This document shows positions 1-8,777 of a stretch of DNA of 50,984 bases, piece by piece. Within the stretch, counting starts at the first letter, position 1. Every line of letters starts with the position of its first letter. The stretch is from positions 11,029 through 62,012 of the forward strand of contig JAFEBA010000112.1 in assembly GCA_018266105.1 (NCBI GenBank), read 5' to 3'. The notes under the pieces are model-generated. The model was not told the DNA's origin, ran no database searches, and saw nothing but the letters and a program-made list of their open reading frames with translations. The DNA is from a bacterium. GTDB taxonomy: Bacteria; Vulcanimicrobiota; Xenobia; Xenobiales; JADMJV01. The translations under genes were made by a program, and so were the position numbers.

Positions 1-776
1 ATGATGTCCGGGTCTTCGCGCAGCGCGGCTTTCAAGCCGTCGGCGAAGGAGAGCACGTGCTCGCCCACCTCGCGGTGATCAATCAGAGAACTCTGGCTCT
101 TATGGAAGAACTCGATGGGGTCTTCGATAGTGATGATGTGCGACTTACGGGTCTGGTTGATAAAGTTGATCATCGAGGCCAGAGTCGTGGATTTACCCGA
201 GCCGGTGGGACCGGTCACCAGGATCAGGCCCTGGTGCTCCTGGCAGAGGCCGCGGATGACGCTGGGCAATTTCAGCTGGTCGATGGTGGGGATGTTGCGC
301 GGAATGACGCGGAATACGGCCGCCATCCCGCGGTTCTGGCGGAACAGGTTGCCGCGGAAACGAGCCAGATTGGCGATCTCGTGGGAAAAGTCCAGATGTC
401 CCGTTTGCTGGAACAGGGCCGCCTTTTCTTTGGAAACCAGAGGGAGCAAGAGTGCTTCGGCGCGGGCCTGGTCAAAGACCGGGGCCTCCGTGAAGACCAG
501 TCGACCGTGCACGCGCAGGGCGGGCGGGTTGCCAACGGAGAGGTGCAAATCGGAGCCTTCCGAGTCGACCATCAACTCCAGCATGTCCTGCAGGGTGTAG
601 TTGCTGGGCAGGGTGTAGACGCGCTCCGAGGCGGCCTCGGCCACTGCCTCAACCTGGCGTAACTCCGTGACCTGCTCGGTGATCTCTTCTTCCCAGTTGT
701 TCGAGTTCAGCAGAGCCAGTTCGGCTTTGGAAGGCTCGGCTGCGGCTCCCGTTTTCTTCTTGCCAAAAAAGTTCAT
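1..776 (-). CDS. pilT: PilT/PilU-family type IV pilus retraction ATPase (3' end outside window)
   Basis: The N-terminal 258 codons of a secretion-superfamily ATPase are visible, reading from ATG at 776 and running off the left edge. PilT hexamers in the inner membrane use ATP to depolymerise pilin and retract type IV pili. Seen here: an N-terminal extension of about 60 residues rich in Glu/Ala, a PilT N domain (SEGSDLHLSVG), Walker A GPTGSGKST, the Asp-box HIITIEDPIEF, and ALREDPDII, which leads into Walker B at the edge. It starts 3 bp after the stop of the next PilT gene, so the two are surely co-transcribed. The tandem copies differ: this one has the longer N-terminus. Which is the main motor and which the accessory (PilU-like) one cannot be told here. 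Confidence 0.93.
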   Translation of the reverse strand, partial: MNFFGKKKTGAAAEPSKAELALLNSNNWEEEITEQVTELRQVEAVAEAASERVYTLPSNYTLQDMLELMVDSEGSDLHLSVGNPPALRVHGRLVFTEAPVFDQARAEALLLPLVSKEKAALFQQTGHLDFSHEIANLARFRGNLFRQNRGMAAVFRVIPRNIPTIDQLKLPSVIRGLCQEHQGLILVTGPTGSGKSTTLASMINFINQTRKSHIITIEDPIEFFHKSQSSLIDHREVGEHVLSFADGLKAALREDPDI

Positions 777-779
777 AGC

Positions 780-1853
780 TTACTTGGCCCCGGCTTTCTG
801 TTCACCCTTGCCTTGATAGCGTGCTCGGGCGTCTTCTTCAGTAATCAGTCCCTGTTTCACCAGGTCATTGAGGTAGTCGTCCATCAGGCACATGCCCTGA
901 GCACGGCCGATTTGCATCATCATAGGCAGTTGGAAGGTCTTGCCTTCACGAATCAAGTTGGCCACCGGCAGGTTGCCGATCAGCACTTCGATCGCGGCCA
1001 CGCGGCCTTTGCCGTCCGCCCGCGGTACCAGCTGCTGAGCAATCACGCCGCGCAGCGATTCACTGAGCATCGTACGTACCTGAGACTGTTGCTCGCCTGG
1101 GAAGGAGTCGATCAGTCGGTCGATGGTTTTGGCGGCTGAGCTGGTGTGCAGAGTGCCGAAGACCACGTGGCCGGTTTCGGCGGCGGTGACGGCCAGCTGA
1201 ATGGTCTCCAGATCACGCAGCTCACCCACCAGAATGACGTCCGGGTCTTCACGCAGAGCGCCCTTCAGGGCCAGCTGGAAGGACTCCACGTCTCGGCCCA
1301 CCTCGCGCTGATTCACCAGGCATTTCTTGCTTTGATGCACGAATTCGATGGGATCTTCGATGGTGATGATATGGCCGCGACGGCTTTCATTGATCAGATT
1401 GATAATGGCGGCCATGGTTGAGGATTTGCCCGAGCCGGTGGCCCCCGTGACCAGAATCAAGCCCTGGTGGTGGTCGGCCATCTTGCCCAGGTCTTCGGGC
1501 AGACCAAGCTCCCGCAGAGTTGGAATTTTAGAGGTAATCGCCCGGAAGCACAGGTTGGGGCCGTTCTTTTGGATGTAGGCGTTGCCTCGGTAACGTCGAC
1601 CCTGCAGCGGCCCGGGGTCGCTCCAGCTGACGGCGAAGTCCACGTTTTTGACGGTGGCCAGCTTACGAATATCGTCGACCGGCATCACCTCTTTCATCAT
1701 GGTGACGACCTGACCCGGTCCCAGTGGCTGATTGCCAATTGGCACCATTTCGCCATATTTCCGGATCATGGGGATGGCGCCGGAGGCGATGTGCAGATCG
1801 CTGGCGCTCTGGTCGTGCATGTATTTGAAGTAGGCCTCGATGTGCTTACTCAC
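780..1853 (-). CDS. pilT: PilT/PilU-family type IV pilus retraction ATPase
   Basis: This is a complete 357-residue twitching-motility ATPase, the usual PilT length. Walker A GATGSGKSS lies at about 137-145, the Asp box HIITIEDPIEF at 161-171, Walker B DVILVGE at 205-211 and the His box GHVVFGTLHTSSA at 228-240. Near the C-terminus VANLIREGK matches the conserved AIRNLIREGK retraction motif of PilT, which favours a true retraction motor. The start is GTG at 1853, giving MSKHIEAYF. It lies 39 bp after the ABC-permease/CPBP gene and 3 bp before the second PilT gene. No pilB, pilC or pilin gene adjoins them; the prepilin-like gene at 39365-40600 is far away. Confidence 0.95.
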   Translation of the reverse strand: MSKHIEAYFKYMHDQSASDLHIASGAIPMIRKYGEMVPIGNQPLGPGQVVTMMKEVMPVDDIRKLATVKNVDFAVSWSDPGPLQGRRYRGNAYIQKNGPNLCFRAITSKIPTLRELGLPEDLGKMADHHQGLILVTGATGSGKSSTMAAIINLINESRRGHIITIEDPIEFVHQSKKCLVNQREVGRDVESFQLALKGALREDPDVILVGELRDLETIQLAVTAAETGHVVFGTLHTSSAAKTIDRLIDSFPGEQQSQVRTMLSESLRGVIAQQLVPRADGKGRVAAIEVLIGNLPVANLIREGKTFQLPMMMQIGRAQGMCLMDDYLNDLVKQGLITEEDARARYQGKGEQKAGAK

Positions 1854-1892
1854 TTAGCTCGTTATGCTCTCTCCCTGTCAGCGGAGGCACGC

Positions 1893-3902
1893 TCACGCCG
1901 TCGTTTCGCTGACTTTCACTTCCTCGTAGTGCTCCCGTTTGCCTGCAAGGGACCCGGTTGGTTGCAAACGCTTTAGCAGGTAGAGCAGGATGGCCCAGCA
2001 CGCGATCCAGCCCCAGCCAGGAAGGTTGGTGTAGTCGATTTCGCTGGAGCTGAGCAGCACCGCCAGCGCGTTGTTGACTAGATGGAGGAGCATACAGGGC
2101 CAGATCGAGTCGGTGGCCAGGGCTACATAGGTGAGTAAAATGCCGATGACAGCCGTGGGAAGGATGCGCTGCAAGGTGAAGTGGAAGACGCCAAAAGCCA
2201 CACCAACCATAAGACAGGTGCGCCAGCTCGGTCGAATTTTGTCCAGCGGCTGCTGCAGGGCGTGAAGCAAGCCGCCCCGGAAGGCAATTTCTTCGCAAAT
2301 GGCCGGGCACACCGCGACCAGGAAAAACAGCTCTGTCTGTGAGGCATCTTTGGGCAAGAGCAGCTGAGTCATTTGTCGGACCGATTCCTCAGACATGGGC
2401 ACCAGCCAGCTGCTGATGATTCCAACCGAATTGGCGCAAAGGTGCATCAGAGGGGCTGCCAACACGCAAATGGTCCAATTGGAAAGGCTGGTGTTACGCC
2501 AGCGCAGGGACGACTTGATCGGTTGCCGGTAAAGGTGCAGTAAGGCCATGGGCATGAGCAGCATGGTCGTCTGGATCAGGCCGACCTGGCCTCGCAGGCC
2601 GGCCAGACTGGGAATATTCCCGGGAATGACCACCATCAGCGCGGCCGCCAGTGCGTAGTACCAAAGGATGTCGCCGGCCAGTGAGCGTCGCATTTGCTCC
2701 TGCGGGATGTCGCTGTGAGGCTTGTCCAGCAGGTCCAGAGCTAGCTGACGGGACACGCCCCGCAGGATCAACCAGGTCCAACCCACCCCGGCTAACGCGG
2801 CCAGAATCAGCCAGGGCGAGAAATCTTGGAGAATGCAGTCTCGAACCGACAGGGCCAGTCCGGAAATCGGGACCACGACCATGATCGAAGCCAGGGGCAG
2901 CGCTTGCATCCAGCCGGCCGCGGCCAGACCCCCTGTGACCAGCAAGCCTGGCATATACAGGAGTTGAGCCTGTTTAAAGGTGGAGGACTGGGCTGAGATC
3001 CAGAGCAAGAGGGCTGAAACCTGCAAGCACATCAGCAGGGCAAAAAGCAGGCAGGACAGCCAGGCGGCTGGCGAGAGCACGGCCAGGCCGGTGCCGAATA
3101 CGGCCCGAGTGTTCCAATACAGCCCGGCGATCTGGGGGAGTCCGAAGGAAAGGCTGATGACCACCACAGTCAGCCATTTGGCCACGGCGATCACCCGTCG
3201 GTCCAAAGCCGAGACCAACAGGGTGGCCAGGCTTCCGCGTTCCCGTTCGCCGGCGATCGAGTCCAGGGCGGTGACGGAGCCGGTTCCGAAGAGGATAAAG
3301 ATCAGCACGATGGGGGCGAGGGACGCGACCAGTTCCATTTGCTCCTCGCGCCGGGTGGCCGTGTTCTCTGTCCGAACTCGGTAGAGTTTTTGGGCATTGA
3401 GCCCGGCTCGGGCCAGGTAGCCGTCTCGCACCCGCGTCAGGTGCTTAAATATCCCGTCTCGCAGGGCGATTCCCGCGCTCCTGGAGCGGTCGCGATTGAA
3501 TACGTAGTGTACGGTCAGGATCGGGGTTTCAGCCAGTCGCGCACGTTCAGCCAGGGGAGCAAGTTTCCATTCAGGGGTCGGAGAGGTCACGACCGGTTCA
3601 TCTTCGACGGTGACATAGCAGTCGATTTGACTTTCCCGCAAGGCCTCCACCGGAGAGCCATTCAGTGGCAGTTCCTTGAACTTGCCCAGCAGGGGCAGGA
3701 TGGTGCGTACTTCTTGAGCCCTTGGTCCTTGCAGAGCGACGAAGAAAGTGCCGCGCTGCATGGCTTCGGACTGACGCAGCGCGCGCTGAAAGGAGTTGCC
3801 CACAAAGGGTGTCAGCAACAGGGGGATCAGTAGGGCCACAACCACCAGTTGCAGTACGTCCCGCAGCACGTGTCGCAGTTCGTAGACGAAGAGGGTCCAC
3901 AT
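1893..3902 (-). CDS. ABC-2-type permease fused to CPBP intramembrane protease
   Basis: This 669-residue polytopic protein has two parts. Residues 1 to about 400 form a NatB-like ABC-2 permease: TM1 at about 20-38, a large extracytoplasmic loop, then a TM block opening with DSIAGERERGSLATLL, typical of Na+/bacteriocin-export permeases. The C-terminal third is a CPBP (CAAX/Abi) intramembrane protease with EEIAFRG (Glu-Glu and Arg of motif 1), FGVFHFT (motif 2 His) and HLVNNALAVL (motif 3 His and Asn), so the catalytic set looks intact. ABC-permease/CPBP fusions are a known architecture. It overlaps the ATPase gene upstream by one base (TGATG), so the subunits are translationally coupled. The exported substrate and the protease target are unknown. 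Confidence 0.88.
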   Translation of the reverse strand: MWTLFVYELRHVLRDVLQLVVVALLIPLLLTPFVGNSFQRALRQSEAMQRGTFFVALQGPRAQEVRTILPLLGKFKELPLNGSPVEALRESQIDCYVTVEDEPVVTSPTPEWKLAPLAERARLAETPILTVHYVFNRDRSRSAGIALRDGIFKHLTRVRDGYLARAGLNAQKLYRVRTENTATRREEQMELVASLAPIVLIFILFGTGSVTALDSIAGERERGSLATLLVSALDRRVIAVAKWLTVVVISLSFGLPQIAGLYWNTRAVFGTGLAVLSPAAWLSCLLFALLMCLQVSALLLWISAQSSTFKQAQLLYMPGLLVTGGLAAAGWMQALPLASIMVVVPISGLALSVRDCILQDFSPWLILAALAGVGWTWLILRGVSRQLALDLLDKPHSDIPQEQMRRSLAGDILWYYALAAALMVVIPGNIPSLAGLRGQVGLIQTTMLLMPMALLHLYRQPIKSSLRWRNTSLSNWTICVLAAPLMHLCANSVGIISSWLVPMSEESVRQMTQLLLPKDASQTELFFLVAVCPAICEEIAFRGGLLHALQQPLDKIRPSWRTCLMVGVAFGVFHFTLQRILPTAVIGILLTYVALATDSIWPCMLLHLVNNALAVLLSSSEIDYTNLPGWGWIACWAILLYLLKRLQPTGSLAGKREHYEEVKVSETTA

Positions 3903-4657
3903 CAGCCGGGGGCCTTGTTGCTCTGCAGGTAGTGGATGAAAATGTCTTCCAGATAGTGCAGTCCGCTGGCGGTCCGTAGTTCTTCAAGCTGGGCGCAGGC
4001 CAGAATCTGGCCGCTGTCAACGATCGCGATGCGGTCGCAAAGTTTCTCTGCTTCGCTCATGATGTGGGTGGAAAGAATGATGGTTTTGCCCTGCGTGCGC
4101 AGCTCTTTCAGGCGTTGCTGAAAGGCCAGGGCGGCCACCACGTCCAGGCCTACGGTGGGCTCGTCGAAGATCAGCACGGGTGGGTCGTGGGCAATGGTAC
4201 GCGCGATGGAGACTTTTTGCTTGTTGCCCGAGGACAGGCGTTCCACTCGTACATGTCGGTATTGTTCCAGTTGAAAATGTTCGATCAGTTCCTGAACTCG
4301 GGCCGCCACCCGGGCTTTAGGGTAACCGTTGATACGCGCAAAAAAGTCTAACGTTTCGGTTACGCTCAGGCGTGGATAGAGCCCGGTGGAGGATGAGTAG
4401 AAGCCCAGCTTTTGACGAACCTGGTGAGACTGGGAGTTGATGTCAAAGCCGCAGATCGAGGCTCTCCCGGCGGTCGGGGGAAGCAGCGTGGCCAGCATTT
4501 TCAAGGTTGTGGTCTTGCCGGCTCCGTTGGAGCCGAGCAGACCGAAGATTTCTCCCGGGCTACACTCGAGCGAAATCCCACGCACGGCTTCGAACGGGCC
4601 GCGTCCTTCGTCTTGATAGACTTTGCGCAGTCCCTCCGCGCGTACCAAAGGGGTCAT
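3902..4657 (-). CDS. NatA-like ABC transporter ATP-binding protein
   Basis: This 251-residue nucleotide-binding subunit powers the flanking permeases. Seen: Walker A GLLGSNGAGKTTTLKML, signature LSSGNKQKVSIARTI, Walker B VLIFDEPTVGLD and switch His in STHIMSEAEKLCDRI. The pattern is that of NatA/CcmA-type export ATPases. The ATG at 4657 is chosen because it makes a 4-bp ATGA overlap with the upstream permease gene and begins right before the domain (MTPLVRAEGLRKVYQ). The frame stays open further upstream, but only as a shadow of the permease gene. Na+ export is the best-known role of NatAB; another small substrate or lipid is equally possible. Confidence 0.93.
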   Translation of the reverse strand: MTPLVRAEGLRKVYQDEGRGPFEAVRGISLECSPGEIFGLLGSNGAGKTTTLKMLATLLPPTAGRASICGFDINSQSHQVRQKLGFYSSSTGLYPRLSVTETLDFFARINGYPKARVAARVQELIEHFQLEQYRHVRVERLSSGNKQKVSIARTIAHDPPVLIFDEPTVGLDVVAALAFQQRLKELRTQGKTIILSTHIMSEAEKLCDRIAIVDSGQILACAQLEELRTASGLHYLEDIFIHYLQSNKAPG

Positions 4658-5835
4658 TGAGGACTGCGGCTTCCCTCCCAAAATCCCAGGGCCCTGCCTT
4701 GGCGGGACAGCCTCCAGCTCAGCAGGCCCAGGATCAGCGTCACCCAGCCCAGCGAACAGGCCAGAGTGACCAGGGTCAGGATGGCTGGAACTCCGTTGGT
4801 CAGACTGTCTCTCCAGAGTAGCGCCACATTGACGACCGGAATCCAGCAGGTATGAAAGTCCAGGGTGAGACTGCGATCGATCAGGGCACTGGAGGGAATC
4901 AGGATGGACATGAACAACGGCGTGGTGGCTGCCTGACCTTGTCGAAAGCTGCGGGCATGGACTGTGCAAACCAGCGTGGCCGCCGCCACCAGCATGCTCA
5001 TCGCCAGAATACCGAGAGCCAGCGTGACGGCCGTCTCGGGCGTGAACCCCCAGCTGAGTGCGTTGGCCGCATTGCCGGCCAATGGGGTTAAGATGGACCT
5101 TAGCGACAGGGTGATGGCGATCAGGTTGCAGAGCCCCGAGATGCAGCAAAGGCTGACGACCAGGAGGTATTTGGCCAGCACGATTTGCAGTCGGCTGACG
5201 GCCAGCCCCATGGTGGTGTCCACCGTTTCGCGTTCGTGTTCACCGGCCATGGTCTCCACAGCCGGATACAAGCCTCCCAAACTCAGGACCACCAGCAGGC
5301 AAAGCGGCAGAAAAGTTCCCAGCAGATAATGGCCACGGTCATTTGAGGTGCCCTCGTCCTGCTGTTCAAAGTAGAATGGCTGCAAATCGCTGAGGCGGGC
5401 GCCCGATTTCATGGCCATCTGCTCGAGTCGGACGGCTCGGTAATCCTCCAGCAGTGCGGCCAGTCGCGCCCGTGCCTGCTGGGCCTGCCGGTAGCGTCCG
5501 TCGTAAATCAGTTTCAACTGTGCCTGGGAGCGCGCGTCCACCCACGCGTCCACGACCCCTGAATTGAGATCAGCCATGGGGTCGTTGCTTTCAATCAGTG
5601 TGAACCTCTCGTGCTCCAGGGCTCGGGCCAACAGGGGCTCTTTGCCAGAGAGCACCACCCTCAAAGGGGTTCGGTCCTGTTCGGCGGTCAGTACGCTGAC
5701 GGCCGACATGGCCAGCCAGATTAAAAAGGGGTAGAGCAGCAGGGGGACGACCACCACATACAGGATCACGTTGCGTTCGCGCAGGGTGCTGCGCATTTCG
5801 CGGAGATACAGGATCCAGAGCGTTTGGAGCGCCAT
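4654..5835 (-). CDS. NatB-like ABC-2 transporter permease
   Basis: This 393-residue permease is the first gene of the exporter operon. An N-terminal membrane helix (YVVVVPLLLYPFLIWLAM) is followed by a long extracytoplasmic region (about residues 50-170). A C-terminal bundle of helices begins after AGEHERETVDTTMGL, a variant of the AGERERGT motif of NatB proteins. With the second permease/CPBP fusion it would form a heterodimeric channel on a NatA-type ATPase dimer. ATG at 5835 is preferred over an adjacent upstream TTG at 5838. It is divergent from the deacetylase-like gene, with only 41 bp between starts. Confidence 0.88.
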   Translation of the reverse strand: MALQTLWILYLREMRSTLRERNVILYVVVVPLLLYPFLIWLAMSAVSVLTAEQDRTPLRVVLSGKEPLLARALEHERFTLIESNDPMADLNSGVVDAWVDARSQAQLKLIYDGRYRQAQQARARLAALLEDYRAVRLEQMAMKSGARLSDLQPFYFEQQDEGTSNDRGHYLLGTFLPLCLLVVLSLGGLYPAVETMAGEHERETVDTTMGLAVSRLQIVLAKYLLVVSLCCISGLCNLIAITLSLRSILTPLAGNAANALSWGFTPETAVTLALGILAMSMLVAAATLVCTVHARSFRQGQAATTPLFMSILIPSSALIDRSLTLDFHTCWIPVVNVALLWRDSLTNGVPAILTLVTLACSLGWVTLILGLLSWRLSRQGRALGFWEGSRSPQ

Positions 5836-5876
5836 CAAAGGGCAGGATTCAACGCCAGGCCGGTCAAGCCTGTCGC

Positions 5877-6767
5877 GTGCGCGTCTACTCCACTCCGCTC
5901 TTCGTGCTGCCTCTACCCACCGGCCACCGCTTCCCCATGGCTCGCTACCAGTTGCTCTACCAACGCGTGCGAGAGTTTCCCGGAGTGGAACTGGTCCTGC
6001 CCGAGCCGGTCAGCCAGGCTGATTTGCTTAGAGTGCATACGGCCGAGTATGTGGGCCGCGCGCTGCGGGGGGAACTGGATAAGATGGAGCAGCGCCGCCT
6101 GGGCTTCCCCTGGTCGCCCGAACTGGTGCAGCGTTCGCTGCGCTCGGTAGGGGCCACCCTGGCCGGAGCGGCCTGGGCCTTTGAGCAGCGAACCGTGGCC
6201 GTCAACCTGGCTGGCGGAACTCATCACGCTTTCGCCGATCGGGGCGAAGGATTCTGTCTTTTCAATGACTGTGTGGTGGCCGCCCGCGCCTGGCAGGCTG
6301 GATTGGGGCGCAAGGGCAGGGTGGTTTTCATCGACTGCGACGTACATCAGGGCAATGGCACGGCTGCCCTGTGCCAGGGAGATGATAGTCTGTTCACCTT
6401 TTCCCTGCATGGACGTCACAACTACCCTTTTCATAAAGAGGTCAGTGACCTGGATCTGGAGCTTTCGGACGCCTGTGGGGATGAGGAATACCTGCAAATG
6501 CTGGGCTCCGGACTGAGTCAGCTACCCCGAGCCGAGCTGGCTTTTTATTTGGCTGGAGCGGACCCCTATGAGAAAGATCGCTTGGGACGGCTTAAGGTCA
6601 GCAAGGCCGGTCTGTTGAGACGTGACCACATGGTTTTGGAATTCTGTCGCCGGGCCGACCTGCCGCTGGTCATCACCATGGCGGGGGGGTATGCCGAGCC
6701 GATCGAGGATACGGCTGAGATCCAGGCGGCCACGGTGCGGGCCGCGCTCGACTACAGCTCCAGATAG
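5877..6767 (+). CDS. Histone deacetylase-like (AcuC/HdaH family) zinc hydrolase
   Basis: This 296-residue arginase/deacetylase-fold enzyme would remove acyl groups from acetyl-lysine, acetylpolyamines or similar amides. The key residues are all visible: the His-His pair in AGGTHHAFAD (116-117), GFCLFND, the charge relay and Zn ligands in DCDVHQGNGTA (Asp155, His157), the third Zn ligand in AGADPY (Asp229) and the GGY transition-state Tyr. The short class-IV-like N-terminus starts directly at VYSTPLF, with GHRFPMARY in place of the substrate loop. The GTG start at 5877 is the only one that leaves room before the domain. Its 3' end overlaps the convergent metallopeptidase gene by 16 bp. A polyamine uptake operon lies 24 kb away; any link is speculative. 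Confidence 0.9.
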   Translation: MRVYSTPLFVLPLPTGHRFPMARYQLLYQRVREFPGVELVLPEPVSQADLLRVHTAEYVGRALRGELDKMEQRRLGFPWSPELVQRSLRSVGATLAGAAWAFEQRTVAVNLAGGTHHAFADRGEGFCLFNDCVVAARAWQAGLGRKGRVVFIDCDVHQGNGTAALCQGDDSLFTFSLHGRHNYPFHKEVSDLDLELSDACGDEEYLQMLGSGLSQLPRAELAFYLAGADPYEKDRLGRLKVSKAGLLRRDHMVLEFCRRADLPLVITMAGGYAEPIEDTAEIQAATVRAALDYSSR

Positions 6768-8038
6768 GGCTTGCGCGTGCGCGCCAAAAGGTCGGGAGGC
6801 GCTTTGTATTCCGGGTTTTCAGGCATGGGGTCCAGTTTTAGATCGTCGCTGTAGGCGCGCTTGAAGATTTCATCGACATGGGCGAAGAGTTCGGGGTTAT
6901 GGGCTTTAAGCCAGTCGTGGTTGTTGTTGGGTTTGCTTTCCTGGCCGTCGGCCTGGTCGCGGGTCAGATAGGACTCCACCGCTTCAGCAAAATATTCGCG
7001 AGGATTGTCTTTGGCTCGGGGCGAGCTGAAGCGATCCTGGCCCTCTCTGGCATCCACCGTATCGCGTTGAAAAAGTCGTTGAACCAGTTGGCGATGGTTT
7101 TGGCCGTAGCCGCCATCCTGAATGCGATCGACCAGGTGGTCGATGGCGTGGCCAACCTCGTGGAGCATGACGCGATGGTGACCGGCTTCCGGGGCTGGGT
7201 CCGGGAGGAATTCTTGATGCACCACGACCAGCGCCGATTGCCAATAATTGGTTCCCATGGAAGCCCTGAGCATCTGGTCGTTCTGGCCTTTGAGATACTT
7301 CAGATGGTCCTGGCGCACGGGTTGGCCCTGGCAGCGGGGGTAGGGGAGCAGAAGCAGACGGTGAGTTGAACTGAAAAGATCGCCCTGTTGCTCCAGCAGG
7401 TCGCGATTGAGGAGCTTCATTTCCTTCAAGAATTCCGGGTTGTGTTCACCACCCACCGCTTCTTCAAGCTCTTCCAGCCGCACCGGGCGGCTCAGCACCG
7501 CCGGAACAAAGCCCAGCTGGCGCACGGCCGGACCGGCGATCAACTCTTCGGCAATGATGGGGCCCTGCTGCATGGCCCAGAGGCCCTCCTGCATTTCGGC
7601 GTCGGGCATCCGTTCCCAGCGTTGATGATTTTCTGTGTCCAGTCGCTGCACCGTGCTTTGCAGACAATCGCCCGCACGTTTCAGGCGCTGCTCATAGTCG
7701 GCTGGCGAAAATTGCCGGGCTGCCGAGGTGTGACTGAGGTCCTGGCCTGGCGGCAGGGAAACGATCCTCAATCCCGTGCGCGCCAGCATCTTCCAGATCT
7801 GGGACGGGATGGCGCGTAATTCGCTGAGCACCTGGTTGGCTTGAGCTTGGCTGAGGTTGCTTGTGTCCAGCACGGATTTGAGATGCTGTTCCTTGGCCAC
7901 GAAATCCGATTCGGGAGCGGCCACCACCGTGGAGGAAAGGCAGGCCTGATCCAGGCTGGCACAGAATGGCTCGGCGGGTCGAGATTCCGCACGCGGCCGT
8001 GGTTGCGACCCCAATCCCCCAGCGATTTTTTGGATCAT
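6752..8038 (-). CDS. Zinc metallopeptidase resembling anthrax lethal-factor (ATLF) catalytic domain
   Basis: This 428-residue protein has a C-terminal gluzincin-like site: HEVGHAID (His293, Glu294, His297), then YFAEAVESYL with Glu352 about 55 residues later. This spacing and the FAEA context resemble the ATLF/M34 family and related Pro-Pro-endopeptidase-like domains. The approximately 230 N-terminal residues are helical, Gln/Glu-rich and not recognised. No signal peptide is evident, although the first 35 residues contain two Cys and many Pro/Arg. The start is uncertain: ATG at 8038 lies only 10 bp from the divergent phosphatase start. The 3' end overlaps the deacetylase-like gene by 16 bp. 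Family assignment rests on motif pattern only; substrate unknown. Confidence 0.72.
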   Translation of the reverse strand: MIQKIAGGLGSQPRPRAESRPAEPFCASLDQACLSSTVVAAPESDFVAKEQHLKSVLDTSNLSQAQANQVLSELRAIPSQIWKMLARTGLRIVSLPPGQDLSHTSAARQFSPADYEQRLKRAGDCLQSTVQRLDTENHQRWERMPDAEMQEGLWAMQQGPIIAEELIAGPAVRQLGFVPAVLSRPVRLEELEEAVGGEHNPEFLKEMKLLNRDLLEQQGDLFSSTHRLLLLPYPRCQGQPVRQDHLKYLKGQNDQMLRASMGTNYWQSALVVVHQEFLPDPAPEAGHHRVMLHEVGHAIDHLVDRIQDGGYGQNHRQLVQRLFQRDTVDAREGQDRFSSPRAKDNPREYFAEAVESYLTRDQADGQESKPNNNHDWLKAHNPELFAHVDEIFKRAYSDDLKLDPMPENPEYKAPPDLLARTRKPYLEL

Positions 8039-8048
8039 ACTTCAGAGC

Positions 8049-8756
8049 ATGTCAGTTCGTTCTCAAAGAAGCCTGAAATATCTCGCGCTGGTCTCAGCCA
8101 TCCTGGTCAAAATCGCCATGGCTGTGGCCATTCCCTTGGAAGGAACCAAGAATACCCGTGATCTCGGGGGAATTCCGGTGGCCGGTGGCCGCCTTCGCCA
8201 CGGCCGCCTCTATCGCAGCGGTGCCCTCTGCTTTGTCACTCCGTCTGATATCGAGAGCTTGCAGGGGTTGCGCCTGCGTACCGTGATCGACCTGCGCACG
8301 GATCTGGAGATCGCGAAAGACGGAGCCGACCGGATCGTGCTGGCCGAGAATTTGCGTCTGCCCATGACTTCCTATCACGGCCACGGAGCTGAGGCTTACC
8401 GCAGCATGGTTTTGCAGAACCCTCGCGTGTTGCGCGGATTTTTCGGTTTGCTGGCCGATCCAGACTCCTATCCGGTGATCTACCATTGTTCGGCAGGAAA
8501 GGATCGGGTCGGGATTCTTACCGCCCTGCTCTTAGATGCGCTGGGTACTCCTCGCTCGTTGATCATGGACGACTACCTTCAGTCCCAGCGCAACAGTCCG
8601 AAACTAGAAGTGCACGAAGAGTGGTTGCAGGAAGTGTTTGAAGCGGTTGATCGGAGTGGCGGAACGCTGCCGTTTTTGGCGATTCAGGGAATTCCGGCAG
8701 GCCAGTTGGAACAGATCCGTAATTACCTCGTAGAGAGCGAGTTTTCCACGGACTGA
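8049..8756 (+). CDS. Exported tyrosine/dual-specificity phosphatase family protein
   Basis: This 235-residue protein has a signal peptide (charged n-region SVRSQRSLK, hydrophobic YLALVSAILVKIAMAVA) followed by PLEGTKNTRDLGG, the conserved opening of the Y_phosphatase3/IphP group. The P-loop CX5R is intact in HCSAGKDRVG (Cys147, Arg153), and the general acid is probably an Asp in an upstream loop. It would dephosphorylate phosphotyrosine or phosphoinositide-type substrates outside the cytoplasm. The 604-residue gene begins 22 bp downstream on the same strand, so the two may be co-transcribed. It is divergent from the metallopeptidase gene. Confidence 0.85.
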   Translation: MSVRSQRSLKYLALVSAILVKIAMAVAIPLEGTKNTRDLGGIPVAGGRLRHGRLYRSGALCFVTPSDIESLQGLRLRTVIDLRTDLEIAKDGADRIVLAENLRLPMTSYHGHGAEAYRSMVLQNPRVLRGFFGLLADPDSYPVIYHCSAGKDRVGILTALLLDALGTPRSLIMDDYLQSQRNSPKLEVHEEWLQEVFEAVDRSGGTLPFLAIQGIPAGQLEQIRNYLVESEFSTD

Positions 8757-8777
8757 GAAGGGGCACAAGATAGGCCA

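Noticed and set aside
1..1853. Plus-strand open frames opposite the two pilT genes (201, 161, 108, 169 codons)
   Set aside because: They are antisense shadows. Both minus-strand frames carry full Walker A and PilT motifs.
3598..4020. 140-codon minus-strand frame across the ATPase/permease junction
   Set aside because: Arg/Pro/Ala-rich off-frame reading across two conserved genes.
4658..5149. N-terminal extension of the NatA-like ATPase (164 extra residues)
   Set aside because: The extension is antisense-like His/Gln/Pro-rich sequence in another frame of the NatB gene. The ABC domain begins at ATG 4657 with a 4-bp gene overlap.
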